Shown one piece after another: positions 26,426 through 34,055 of a stretch of 54,787 bases of DNA; position 1 is the stretch's first letter; the number at the start of each line of letters is the position of its first letter. The stretch lies in the NCBI GenBank assembly GCA_004367505.1, contig SFCB01000226.1, positions 1 to 54,787 of the forward strand. The letters run 5' to 3'. The position numbers and the translations under genes are program-made. Source of the stretch: Chloroflexi bacterium OHK40. GTDB taxonomy: Bacteria; Chloroflexota; Chloroflexia; Chloroflexales; Chloroflexaceae. The notes under the pieces were generated by a model. It saw only the letters and a list, made by a program, of their open reading frames with translations. It was not told the DNA's origin and searched no databases.

Positions 26426-26604
26426 GTTGCGGTATGAGGGGACACGGCGCATCCGCCCGAGCGATGCGCCACGTTCCCGCTGAGGTCTTGCCCGGGATCC
26501 GCTCGTTGAGGCGCCGCGCGGGGCACGGGGAGGGCAACGCCTTCCCGCGCCCCGCGTTGCGGCGACTGCCAGGCGCATCCTGGCCGGACAGCTACGGAGC
26601 CGCT

Positions 26605-27615
26605 ATGGTCATTGTCGACTCTCAGCAGCTTGAGCGGGCGCGGCTCGAGTTGCGCGCGATGGTCCGTTCCTACCTCTTCAGCCCCGACTACGCGATCAAT
26701 CTGATCGACTTCGGCTTCCCACGGCGTACCAATCCGGCCACCGGCCAGCGCTACTGGGACACATCAAGCGCGGCCCTGCGCTTCCACGTGACGAAAAAGT
26801 ATACCCTCGCCGAGCTCGATGAGCTGAAGCTGAAGCGTCTGCCCCGCCGGATCGGGCCGTTCCAGACCGACGTGATCGAGGCGGAGTACGGCGTTGATCT
26901 GCCCCTGACCCCACCCTCGGGCCCTCGTGCCGCCCCCCGCGCCAGGCTCTGCGGCGGCCTCGGGATCTCCATCGCCCGCGACAACTACGGCACCCTTGGC
27001 GGGATCGTGCGCGATCGGCAAAGCGGCGCGCTGATGATCCTCAGCAACTGGCACGTGCTCTACGGCACCCGCAACGCCAGGCAGGGCCGCCCGATCTACC
27101 AGCCGATCCTGCGGGCCAATGCCCCCGTGCCGGCCATCGTTGCTCGGGCCGCCCGCGAGCGCCTCTCCGCGTACGGCCCCACCGAGCTGCCGCTGGATGT
27201 AGCGACGGCCACACTGGTTGACCAGTTGGCCTGGGAGAATATGCAGCTTGAGATTGGCCCCGTCTCGGGTGTTGGCCGGGCCCGGCTAGGGATGAAGGTG
27301 GTCAAGTCGGGCGTGGCTACCGGGCGCACCGTCGGCGTGGTCAGCGGGCTCGAGGGTTTCAGCAAGATGACCTACGATGGCAACTGGAAGCGCCTGATCG
27401 AGCGGGTGGTGACGATCAGCCGCTGGCCGCTCGACCAGGGCCAGGGCCTGGTGAGCCAGGGCGGCGACTCGGGGAGTTGGTGGTTGGAGGAGGCGACGGG
27501 CCGGGCCGTGGCCCTGCACTTCGCCGGGCTTCGGGACGGCACCAGGGCCCAGGCCATCGACATGCAGCATGTGCTCGATGCGATGGACGTGGAGATCGCC
27601 GATGGGGCTGCCTGA
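26605..27615 (+). CDS. Trypsin-like (chymotrypsin fold) serine peptidase
   Basis: The 336-residue product has an N-terminal region of about 110 residues (RLELRAMVRSYLFSPDYAINLIDFGFPRR; YTLAELDELKLKRLP) ahead of a chymotrypsin-like fold. Candidate triad: His in LSNWHVLYG (about residue 149), Asp in LPLDVATATL (about 198) and Ser in SQGGDSGSWW (about 290). GGIVRD..GALMILSNWHVL matches the first barrel. No signal peptide, so it is probably cytoplasmic, unusual for trypsin-like proteases. The layout recalls NAL1-like proteases of plants, which have bacterial relatives, but the similarity is a judgement by eye. The start was set at ATG 26605 because the upstream frame (from 26434) is low-quality. 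Confidence 0.75.
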   Translation: MVIVDSQQLERARLELRAMVRSYLFSPDYAINLIDFGFPRRTNPATGQRYWDTSSAALRFHVTKKYTLAELDELKLKRLPRRIGPFQTDVIEAEYGVDLPLTPPSGPRAAPRARLCGGLGISIARDNYGTLGGIVRDRQSGALMILSNWHVLYGTRNARQGRPIYQPILRANAPVPAIVARAARERLSAYGPTELPLDVATATLVDQLAWENMQLEIGPVSGVGRARLGMKVVKSGVATGRTVGVVSGLEGFSKMTYDGNWKRLIERVVTISRWPLDQGQGLVSQGGDSGSWWLEEATGRAVALHFAGLRDGTRAQAIDMQHVLDAMDVEIADGAA

Positions 27616-27693
27616 GCTGAACGGGCCGGGGTCGTTCTGCGGCAGCGCACGAGGCGCCCCATAGGATGCCAGATCATGGTGACGGCTGCGCAA

Positions 27694-27772
27694 TTGGAAC
27701 CACGGTGCGCGTTCGGCTCCTTGGAGACGCGGCGCCCCGGCGCATGCATCCGAACGATGGGTGCGCTTCCAT
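27694..27772. repeat. Dispersed palindromic element, family 2, copy D
   Basis: Starts TGGAACCACGGTGCGCGTTC and ends CGAACGATGGGTGCGCTTCCA; the ends are imperfect complements. The middle has GGCGCATGCATCCGAACGAT, 17 of 20 identical to copy C. Confidence 0.7.
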
Positions 27773-27798
27773 GGAGCGCATTGCTTGGAGCGAGCACG

Positions 27799-27844
27799 CC
27801 ATCTGCGGAGGGATTAGGCGCGTCAGAACGCCATCCGCAGATGG
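27799..27844. repeat. 11-bp perfect inverted repeat
   Basis: CCATCTGCGGA (27799-27809) and TCCGCAGATGG (27834-27844) are exact complements with a 24-bp spacer. The right arm overlaps the family 1 copy. Confidence 0.7.
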
Positions 27845-27850
27845 TTCCCC
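27818..27850 (-). repeat. Dispersed element, family 1, inverted copy
   Basis: Read on the minus strand: GGGGAACCATCTGCGGATGG then CGTTCTGACGCGC. The core GCGGATGGCGTTCTGACG has 17 of 18 bases in common with copy B at 18111. Confidence 0.6.
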
Positions 27851-27958
27851 GGCTCCTGGTTCTCGGTTCTTGCGCTGAAGAGGATGGGACGTGCTGCGTC
27901 TGCCCGTGGCGCCGAATCCGATCGGCGGTTGCAAGGGATGGCCCGCGAGGAGCATGCC

Positions 27959-29074
27959 ATGAGGGAATCTGACGAGCGGGCGGGAGCGAAGGAGCGCGCC
28001 GCCTTCCACATCTCCATCCAGTACTACACCGACGCCGACGGCCACGTGGTATGGCAGACTCACGCCGATCACGAGGAGAGCGGGGCCCACGCCGTATGGC
28101 CGGGCGCGCCGGGGGAGGCCCTGCTGCGCTGGCTGATCGAGGTGGCCGAACTGCCGGCTGAGGTGGCCCGCCCCCAGCCCGCGCCAACCGAGGCGCCCGC
28201 GCCCGTGGCGGCGGAGGTGCCCGCGCCGGAGCCCGAGGAAGGTGAGCCCGGCGACGACTTCACCCAGATTATCGGCATCGGCAGCGCGACCGCGCGACGG
28301 CTCCAGCAGGCCGGAATCCGCACCTACGCCCAGCTCGCGGCCCGCACCCCCGAGGAGCTCAGCGCGATCGTCCACATCTCCGCCGACCGGATCGCCAGGC
28401 GCGGCTGGATCGCCCGCGCCCGAGCCCTGGCACGGCTCGCGAGTCTGCCGCCCAACGCCGGGGTGGAGGCTCCCCCACCTGATACGAGGGCAGCAGGCAG
28501 CGACCTCGGCACCGCTCTGATCGTTGAGTTGCATTTTGACGAGAGCGGCGACCTGATCGAACAGCTCCTGGTCCGCGAGGGTGATGCCCCGACGACTGTG
28601 GCGCTGCCGGGGGAGAGGTACATCGCCCGCTTCTTCGTGGAACCTCCGGCGGCGATGGTCGGGCAGGCAACCGGCGAGCTCTCCCTCGCCTACGCGGGCG
28701 GCGCGGCGCCCACAGTGGCAGAGCTTGCGCTCGACGACCTGGAGCTCGATGAGTTGCCTGCTGCGGCGCCGGGGGCTCCGCCACGGCTGCGAGCACGCAC
28801 AACCATCCGGCGCGTGGGCCTCGAAGCGGACATGCTGGCCCGCGCGCATCCGGACTATGTGGCCTATGTGCTGGCCTACGCGCTCGACACCGGGGAAACG
28901 AGTGTGCTCCAGAGCATCGCCGGGCGATTCAATCCACAGACGCCCGAAGAGCCGCTCGAGATCGCCTTCCCCGTGCCGGAAGTTGGGCGCTACCAGACGG
29001 CCCTGGTGCTGCTCTGCGCAGGTTTCACCATGGTGTACGCGGCGACCGGGCCGCGGCTCCGGGTGAATCCGTAG
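27959..29074 (+). CDS. Helix-hairpin-helix domain protein, 371 aa
   Basis: An N-terminal beta-rich segment (AFHISIQYYTDADGHVVWQTHAD) and a Pro/Ala/Glu linker precede a helix-hairpin-helix unit at about residues 98-145: DDFTQIIGIGSATARRLQQAGIRTYAQLAARTPEELSAIV. Here GIGSATA is the hairpin, as in the HhH_5/DUF4332 type used for DNA or RNA contact or as a protein scaffold. The last 190 residues repeat a similar beta-strand pattern (GTALIVELHFDESGDLIEQLLV; YQTALVLLCAGFTMVYA). GCGAGGAG lies upstream of the ATG at 27959. Function is unknown. The gene is convergent with the small gene at 29078, with only 3 bp between stops. Confidence 0.75.
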   Translation: MRESDERAGAKERAAFHISIQYYTDADGHVVWQTHADHEESGAHAVWPGAPGEALLRWLIEVAELPAEVARPQPAPTEAPAPVAAEVPAPEPEEGEPGDDFTQIIGIGSATARRLQQAGIRTYAQLAARTPEELSAIVHISADRIARRGWIARARALARLASLPPNAGVEAPPPDTRAAGSDLGTALIVELHFDESGDLIEQLLVREGDAPTTVALPGERYIARFFVEPPAAMVGQATGELSLAYAGGAAPTVAELALDDLELDELPAAAPGAPPRLRARTTIRRVGLEADMLARAHPDYVAYVLAYALDTGETSVLQSIAGRFNPQTPEEPLEIAFPVPEVGRYQTALVLLCAGFTMVYAATGPRLRVNP

Positions 29075-29077
29075 GGG

Positions 29078-29383
29078 CTAATGCTTGCCGAAGCCCTCGT
29101 CCTCAAGAGCCTGAAGAGCCTTGAGCCAGGGGCGAAGTAACTCGGGCGAGAGCTCATCATCGGCACTGGCGGGGCTGTCGAGGTGGGTGGCCCCGCTGGC
29201 GCTGGGAGCACCGCTCCCGCCGCTGTGGATGGCCAGCATATCGCCGGGCTCCAGCACGCTGCGGCGCAGCGCGGGCCGGCTGAACAGGAGCAGCCGCCGG
29301 CCACAGGCGGGGCAGTGCCACTCCTCGGCGCCCGAGCTGTGGGTGCCAACAATCCGCATCACATGGTTCTCAGACACGCTCAT
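29078..29383 (-). CDS. Small CPxCG-type protein, 101 aa
   Basis: A short protein with a single CPACG knuckle (EEWHCPACGRRLLLFSR) at about residues 24-28, a Gly/Ser-rich middle and a charged helical tail (ELSPELLRPWLKALQALEDEGFGKH). Only one CxxC is present, so zinc binding would need dimerisation or a partner. GAGGAG lies 6 bp before the ATG, supporting translation. The N-terminal HVMRIVGTHSSGAEEWHCPACGR style recalls small zinc-ribbon proteins of unknown function in Chloroflexota. It is convergent with the helix-hairpin-helix gene. Confidence 0.65.
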   Translation of the reverse strand: MSVSENHVMRIVGTHSSGAEEWHCPACGRRLLLFSRPALRRSVLEPGDMLAIHSGGSGAPSASGATHLDSPASADDELSPELLRPWLKALQALEDEGFGKH

Positions 29384-29670
29384 CGGCTACTCCTCACGGC
29401 GATGGGCCAGCGCCCGTTGCTGATGCCAGGCACCCACGGGGCGCCTCGGGGCCATGGACCGGCGCCTGCCAGGTAAAAACCCCATTAATCCATCATACCA
29501 TGAAGCCGTCACGGCACCAGGCTGCTGCGAATCGCCATCCTGCCGGCAGGCGGATGGTGGCGGCACCGACGCCCGGGGCTGTGGCCCCGCGTAGGCGTTG
29601 AAGGGCGGACAGAACATCTGCTTGGAGCCGTGGTTCACGGCGTTGGGCCGTGCTGCTGGCCCTCCCCCCC

Positions 29671-29716
29671 CGCTTGCGCGGGGGCATGCCCGTCGCTTGC
29701 GCGGGGGCATGCCCGT
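29671..29716. repeat. 23-bp perfect tandem duplication
   Basis: Two identical 23-bp units starting CGCTTGCGCGGGGGCATG, each containing the GCATGC palindrome. A third start (CGCTT) follows at 29717. Confidence 0.75.
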
Positions 29717-29949
29717 CGCTTTCCTGAACCGGTAGGCGGGCGGCTCCCCCTGCGATCCTTGCCCAAACTGCCATCGGGTTGCGGCGTGCGCGGGAACGCC
29801 TGAGAGGGCGGCATTGGGGCCGGATCGGCACCGTGGCCGCGCGGTCACGCCCGCGCAAGCGGATCTCCAGGAAGGGCTCCCGTGGCAGGGAGCCGCAGAG
29901 CGGCGGCCTACCGGCCCCACGGTGAACCGCTGCTCTGGCGCATGAGCTG

Positions 29950-30039
29950 CCATGGAACCCCAGTGCGCTATCGGTACCGCGTCGCCGCAGCACGTTGCGT
30001 TCCCGCGTATACGAGCGCGCGCTGGTTGTGGTTCCATGG
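29950..30039. repeat. 90-bp palindromic element, family 2, copy E
   Basis: The ends are a perfect 10-bp inverted repeat: CCATGGAACC (29950-29959) and GGTTCCATGG (30030-30039). The left end resembles copies C and D (TGGAACC..GTGCGC). Confidence 0.7.
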
Positions 30040-30077
30040 CGATCAGGAGCCCATACCCGCACCGGTGTATCAGCGGC

Positions 30078-30083
30078 TATAAT
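30078..30083 (+). promoter_or_regulatory. Possible -10 for the ABC-2 exporter operon
   Basis: Perfect TATAAT hexamer, 138 bp upstream of ATG 30221 and just after palindrome E. No -35 or TGn. Confidence 0.4.
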
Positions 30084-30220
30084 GAGCGCATCCTGCCAGC
30101 AAACCAGACGGTCGGACCGCCCCTCGCGGGGTGACGAGTGGTGAGCCGATCCCGTCCTTCTCTCAGACAAGCAATCATATACTGCCGACGGCGCCACGCG
30201 CGCGCCAGGAGTCCGCCGCG

Positions 30221-31204
30221 ATGAGCCCGAATGACGCGATCCGCTCGGAAGATATCGAGCTTGACTTCGGCAATGGCGCCGGCATCTTCGACCAGACCTA
30301 CAGCGTGCCCGAGGGCACCATCCTGGGCATGATCGGACCCTCGGGCTGTGGCAAGACGACCACCTGCCGCGTGGCCCTCGGCCTGCTCACACCGCAGAAG
30401 GGGCGCATCACCACCCTGGGGCGTACCCCCACCGCCTTCCGCGCCGAGGACCGGGAGCGGATCGGCTACATCCCCCAGCAGTTCGTGCTCTACCCCCGGC
30501 TGAGCGTGGCCGAAAACGCCGCCTTCGTTGCCTCACTCTACGGGATGCCGGCGGGCCAGGTGCGTAGCCGCATGGACGAACTGCTGGCCTTCGTCGAGCT
30601 CAGCGATGCGCGCAACCGGCTTGGGCAGAACCTCTCCGGCGGCATGCAGCGGCGCCTCATGCTGGCCGGCGCGCTGATGCACGACCCCATCCTGCTCTTC
30701 GCCGACGAGCCCACAGCCGGGATCGATCCGGTGCTGCGGGCCCGCTTCTGGGAGTACTTCCGCAAGCTGCGCGACGAAGGGCGCACCCTGGTGGTCACGA
30801 CCCAGGTGGTGAGCGAGGCGGTCTATTGCGATTATGTGGCGGTGATGCGCAAGGGCCGCATCCTGGCGGTGGACACGCCGGCCAATCTGCGCAAAATGGC
30901 CCTCGGCGGCGAGATCATCGACGTGACCCTCGACGACCCGGATGATATGCGGCGGGCCATGGAGACGCTGCGCCGCTGGGACGACGTGGTGAAGGCGGTG
31001 CATCGCGCGCCTGGAGGAGAGGCAGATCTGCACGTTGTGGTGGACGACGCACGGGAATGGCTGCCGGAGGTGCTGAACCGGCTTGAGAACCAGCGTCCCC
31101 GGATCGCGATCGCGGGCGCGGCCCCACTTGAGGTGAGCTACGACGAGGTCTTCATCAAAATTATGGAGCAGGATCAGCAGCGCCAGGAGGCCCAGGGTGG
31201 CTAA
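30221..31204 (+). CDS. ABC-2 type exporter ATP-binding protein
   Basis: The 327-residue product is a full ABC ATPase: Walker A GPSGCGKT (about residues 38-45), Q-loop YIPQQF, signature NLSGGMQRRL (about 137), Walker B LLFADEP (about 158) and H-loop-region VVTTQVV, where the usual switch His is replaced by Gln (TTQ). About 100 C-terminal residues (IIDVTLDDPDDMRRAMETLRRWDDVV) form an extra regulatory domain of the DrrA/CcmA-like kind. The permease gene overlaps its stop by 8 bp. With ABC-2 permeases this family moves lipids, drugs or polymers out of the cell; the substrate is unknown. The changed H-loop is the oddity here. Confidence 0.88.
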   Translation: MSPNDAIRSEDIELDFGNGAGIFDQTYSVPEGTILGMIGPSGCGKTTTCRVALGLLTPQKGRITTLGRTPTAFRAEDRERIGYIPQQFVLYPRLSVAENAAFVASLYGMPAGQVRSRMDELLAFVELSDARNRLGQNLSGGMQRRLMLAGALMHDPILLFADEPTAGIDPVLRARFWEYFRKLRDEGRTLVVTTQVVSEAVYCDYVAVMRKGRILAVDTPANLRKMALGGEIIDVTLDDPDDMRRAMETLRRWDDVVKAVHRAPGGEADLHVVVDDAREWLPEVLNRLENQRPRIAIAGAAPLEVSYDEVFIKIMEQDQQRQEAQGG

Positions 31205-32753
31205 CGCACCGCAGATCAGTACCGGCGCGGCGACGGCTCCGGCCGGTAAGGTTCACATCCCTGGCTGGCGGCGCTGGCTGATCCGGGTGCGGGCCTACTG
31301 CCTCAAGGAGGTCAACGAGATCCGCCGCCAGCCCTTGCTCATCCTCAGCCTGATCATCGGGCCGCTGGTGGTGCTGATCCTCTTCGGCTCGACCTACGTG
31401 AACAGTACCCCCCGGGTGCGCACGGCGGTGGTGTTGCCCCCGGGTGGCATCCCCGGCGTCGATATTGCCCAGATCCAGGAGTTGATCGGCCTCAACTTCG
31501 ATCTGCGCGAGGTAACGGAAGATCGGGCCGGCGCCGAGGCCCGCCTGGCCGCCGGTGACCTGGACCTGGTGCAGGTGTTGCCGGGCAACATCACGGCCGC
31601 GCTGCAGGGCGAGGCCAGTCCCCAGATCGAGTTCCGCTCCAACGCGATCAACCCGCTCACCGAGGGCTGGATCCAGTACCTCGCCTACGCCCAGGTGAAT
31701 GAGATCAACAAGGCCATCTTGCGCGCTACCACTGCCCGCGCCCAGCAGGAGGCCGCCGAGATCCGCCTGCGCATCACCAATGTCGAGGGCCAGGCGCTGG
31801 AGCTGGAGCAGGGGATCAGCGCGGCGCGCAAGCAGGCGGCCCAGGAAGACCTGCGGGATCTTGCGGCCCTGCTCGATCGGCTGGAGCGTGCGCTGCCGCC
31901 CCAGGAGGTGCTGGCGGCGCAGGGCGGCGAAATAGCCACGCTGCGCCAGCGGATTACTGGCCTGCAGGAGACGCTTGAGCGCCTGGATCGTGCCATTGCT
32001 ACCGATACCCTCGGCCAGACCCTCGCGGAGATCGCCCGGGCCCGCACCGATCTACAGGCCCTCGACGGCACAATCGAGCTGTTCGTGAATACCTCGCCCG
32101 ACGCGCTCGTCTCACCCGTGACCCAGAGCTATACCAATATCCGTGGCGGCGCTTACTCAGCGGTGGTCTACTATGCCCCGGGGGTGCTGGCGCTGCTGGT
32201 GCAGCATACGGCGATCACCCTGGGGGCGCTGGCCCTGGTGCGCGAGCGGCTCATGGGCGCCTTCGAGGTCTTTCGGGTGGCGCCGGTGAGCCTGACCCAG
32301 CTGATCATCGGCAAGTACCTCGGCTACACGATCTTCATCGGTCTGGCCACCCTGGTGCTGATCGTGGCCATGGTGTTGATCGGTGTGCCGCTGCTCGGGA
32401 GCTGGTTGCAGTTTGCGGCGCTCATCCTGCTGCTGATCCTCGCCTCGCTCGGGGTAGGCTTCCTGATCTCGACCCTCTCTGGCTCCGACAGCCAGGCCAT
32501 CCAGCTGGCGATGATCTCGCTGCTGCTCTCGATCTTCTTCAGCGGCTTCTTCATCGCCCTGGATAGCTTCGCCTGGCCGGCGCTGCCGGTAGCTTACAGC
32601 ATCCCGATGACCCACGGGCTGGCCGGGTTCCAGGACCTGATGCTACGCGGTGTGGCGCCGGGGCTCTGGACGTGGCTCGGCCTGGCGCTGATCGCCGTGG
32701 TAACCTTCGGCCTTGTTGTGCTGCTGACGCGGCGGCAACTGCGGCGGGCCTGA
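31197..32753 (+). CDS. ABC-2 type permease with extracytoplasmic coiled coil
   Basis: The 518-residue product starts at GTG 31197, overlapping the ATPase stop. It has one transmembrane helix near residue 40 (LLILSLIIGPLVVLILFG), a long extracytoplasmic region and five further helices from about residue 330 (YYAPGVLALLVQHTAITLGALALV to ALIAVVTFGLVVLLT). This is YhgE/YadH-like ABC-2 topology. The loop carries a coiled coil of about 110 residues (ARAQQEAAEIRLRITNVEGQALELEQGISAARKQ). A coiled coil of this size in an ABC-2 loop is uncommon and could reach the wall or a partner. It forms one transporter with the ATPase upstream. Confidence 0.85.
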   Translation: MANAPQISTGAATAPAGKVHIPGWRRWLIRVRAYCLKEVNEIRRQPLLILSLIIGPLVVLILFGSTYVNSTPRVRTAVVLPPGGIPGVDIAQIQELIGLNFDLREVTEDRAGAEARLAAGDLDLVQVLPGNITAALQGEASPQIEFRSNAINPLTEGWIQYLAYAQVNEINKAILRATTARAQQEAAEIRLRITNVEGQALELEQGISAARKQAAQEDLRDLAALLDRLERALPPQEVLAAQGGEIATLRQRITGLQETLERLDRAIATDTLGQTLAEIARARTDLQALDGTIELFVNTSPDALVSPVTQSYTNIRGGAYSAVVYYAPGVLALLVQHTAITLGALALVRERLMGAFEVFRVAPVSLTQLIIGKYLGYTIFIGLATLVLIVAMVLIGVPLLGSWLQFAALILLLILASLGVGFLISTLSGSDSQAIQLAMISLLLSIFFSGFFIALDSFAWPALPVAYSIPMTHGLAGFQDLMLRGVAPGLWTWLGLALIAVVTFGLVVLLTRRQLRRA

Positions 32754-32771
32754 GCGTGTGGGTGGCACTGT

Positions 32772-32792
32772 GTTCGCCCGGGGGCCGCGAAC
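32772..32792. terminator. Hairpin between convergent ABC genes
   Basis: GTTCGC and GCGAAC pair around a 9-nt loop of CCGGGGGCC in the 56-bp gap, suitable as a bidirectional terminator. Confidence 0.5.
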
Positions 32793-32809
32793 GGGAGCTC
32801 TCGCGCGCC

Positions 32810-34054
32810 TCATGGCGTGCGCAGGGCCTCGATCGGCGGAAGGCGTGAGGCGCGAACGGCGGGGTAGATTCCGGCCACCAGGCCAACGACGGAGGCGAAG
32901 GCGAGGGCCAGCAGCACCGCCTGGGCGTTGATCAGCAGATGGGGGGCGATGCCCGCCCCGGCGAAGAGCAGTTGCACCACCACCGCCCCGACGTTGACGA
33001 GAAAGCTGGTGAGTAGCACTCCCGCCACGCCGCCGATCAGGCTGAGGACAACCGCCTCCACCAGAAATTGCACCAGGATGTCGCCGCGCCGCGCGCCCAC
33101 GGCCTTGCGCAGGCCGATCTCGCGTGTGCGCTCGGCCACGCTCACCAGCATAATGTTCATGATCCCGATCCCACCAACCAGCAGGGCGATGCCTCCGATC
33201 ACCCCGAGAAAGGCGGTGAGGCCAACGAGGATGTTGGTGTTGCTCTCAACGATCTGGCGGAAGTCCTGGAAGCTGAAGTCGCTCCCTTGCTCGGGCAACA
33301 GTTTATGGCGCTCACGCAGGAGCGCAATCACCGCCTGCTGTACGGTGTCGATCCGGGAGAGATCTTCGACGTAGATCGTCGCTTCGCTCACCTGCACGCT
33401 GCCGAGCGATGCCTGGGGAAAGAGCCGGTCGCGCGCGACGGTGATCGGCACCAGCAGGTTCCCGCCGCCAAAGAAGAACCCTCCGCTGGGCGGCGCATAG
33501 ACGCCGACCACGCGGAAGCTCAGGCCCTGCACGCGCAGCTCGCGTCCGAGGGGCCGCCCGTCCGGGAAGAGTTGCTGGGCCATGAACAGGTCGAGCACGG
33601 CCACGCGGGCGCGCTCGTCGAGGTCGCGCTGGGTGAGGAAGCGCCCCAGCATGAGGCTCATGGTCGGGCGCAGGTAGCCCGGGTCGGTGCCGATGATGTT
33701 GGCGTAGGAAACGTTCGGGCCGGCGCGCAGTTCGCCCCCGCTGATGTAGCGGGCCGTCACCTCGCGCACGTCCGGCAGCCCGGCGATGGCCTCAATGTCC
33801 CCGGCCGTCAGGCGGGGCTGCTCGGCCGGGATCGCGCTCGGGTTGTTGTAGTCGGGCTGGGCGAGCAGGGTGAGCGCGTCGGTCTCCAGCGCCTCGAACT
33901 GGCTCTGGACGAAGCGCTGGAAGCTCTGGCCGACCGAGAGGAGTGTGCTCACTGCGGCGATGCCGATGGCGATGCCGAGGGTGGCGAGCAGCGAGCGCAT
34001 CTGGTTGCTGAGCAGGCTGTCGAGGGCGATGCGCAGCGCCTCGATGAGTTTCAT
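32810..34054 (-). CDS. FtsX/MacB-type ABC permease
   Basis: The 414-residue product has an N-terminal helix after MKLIEALRIALDSLLSNQMRSLLATLGIAIGIAAVSTLLSVG, the MacB_PCD signature. A periplasmic core of about 200 residues and three C-terminal helices in an FtsX-like domain (ITAFLGVIGGIALLVGGIGIMNIMLVSVAERTREIGLRKAVGARR..) follow. MacB-type permeases work as mechanotransducers that expel substrates through an adaptor. There is no fused or adjacent ATPase. The start lies 1 bp after the stop of the HlyD gene, so the two are cotranslated. Confidence 0.88.
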   Translation of the reverse strand: MKLIEALRIALDSLLSNQMRSLLATLGIAIGIAAVSTLLSVGQSFQRFVQSQFEALETDALTLLAQPDYNNPSAIPAEQPRLTAGDIEAIAGLPDVREVTARYISGGELRAGPNVSYANIIGTDPGYLRPTMSLMLGRFLTQRDLDERARVAVLDLFMAQQLFPDGRPLGRELRVQGLSFRVVGVYAPPSGGFFFGGGNLLVPITVARDRLFPQASLGSVQVSEATIYVEDLSRIDTVQQAVIALLRERHKLLPEQGSDFSFQDFRQIVESNTNILVGLTAFLGVIGGIALLVGGIGIMNIMLVSVAERTREIGLRKAVGARRGDILVQFLVEAVVLSLIGGVAGVLLTSFLVNVGAVVVQLLFAGAGIAPHLLINAQAVLLALAFASVVGLVAGIYPAVRASRLPPIEALRTP

Positions 34055-34055
34055 G

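Larger units (their letters stand above)
27616..27958. other. Intergenic region with two palindromic elements
   Basis: Holds copy D of family 2 (27694-27772), an 11-bp perfect inverted repeat (27799-27844) and the inverted family 1 copy (27818-27850). No gene is supported. Confidence 0.65.
29384..30220. other. 837-bp repeat-rich intergenic region
   Basis: The largest gap in the window. It has the palindrome CCTGCCGGCAGG (29539-29550, also at 5876), a 23-bp tandem duplication (29671-29716), a GC-rich stretch with family-type hairpins, the 90-bp palindrome E (29950-30039) and a -10-like TATAAT at 30078. No gene is supported; open frames here lack ribosome sites and read through the repeats. 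Confidence 0.7.

Noticed and set aside
29493-30037. Minus-strand frames in the 29.4-30.2 kb gap as genes
   Set aside because: They read across tandem repeats and palindromes, lack ribosome sites and match no family.
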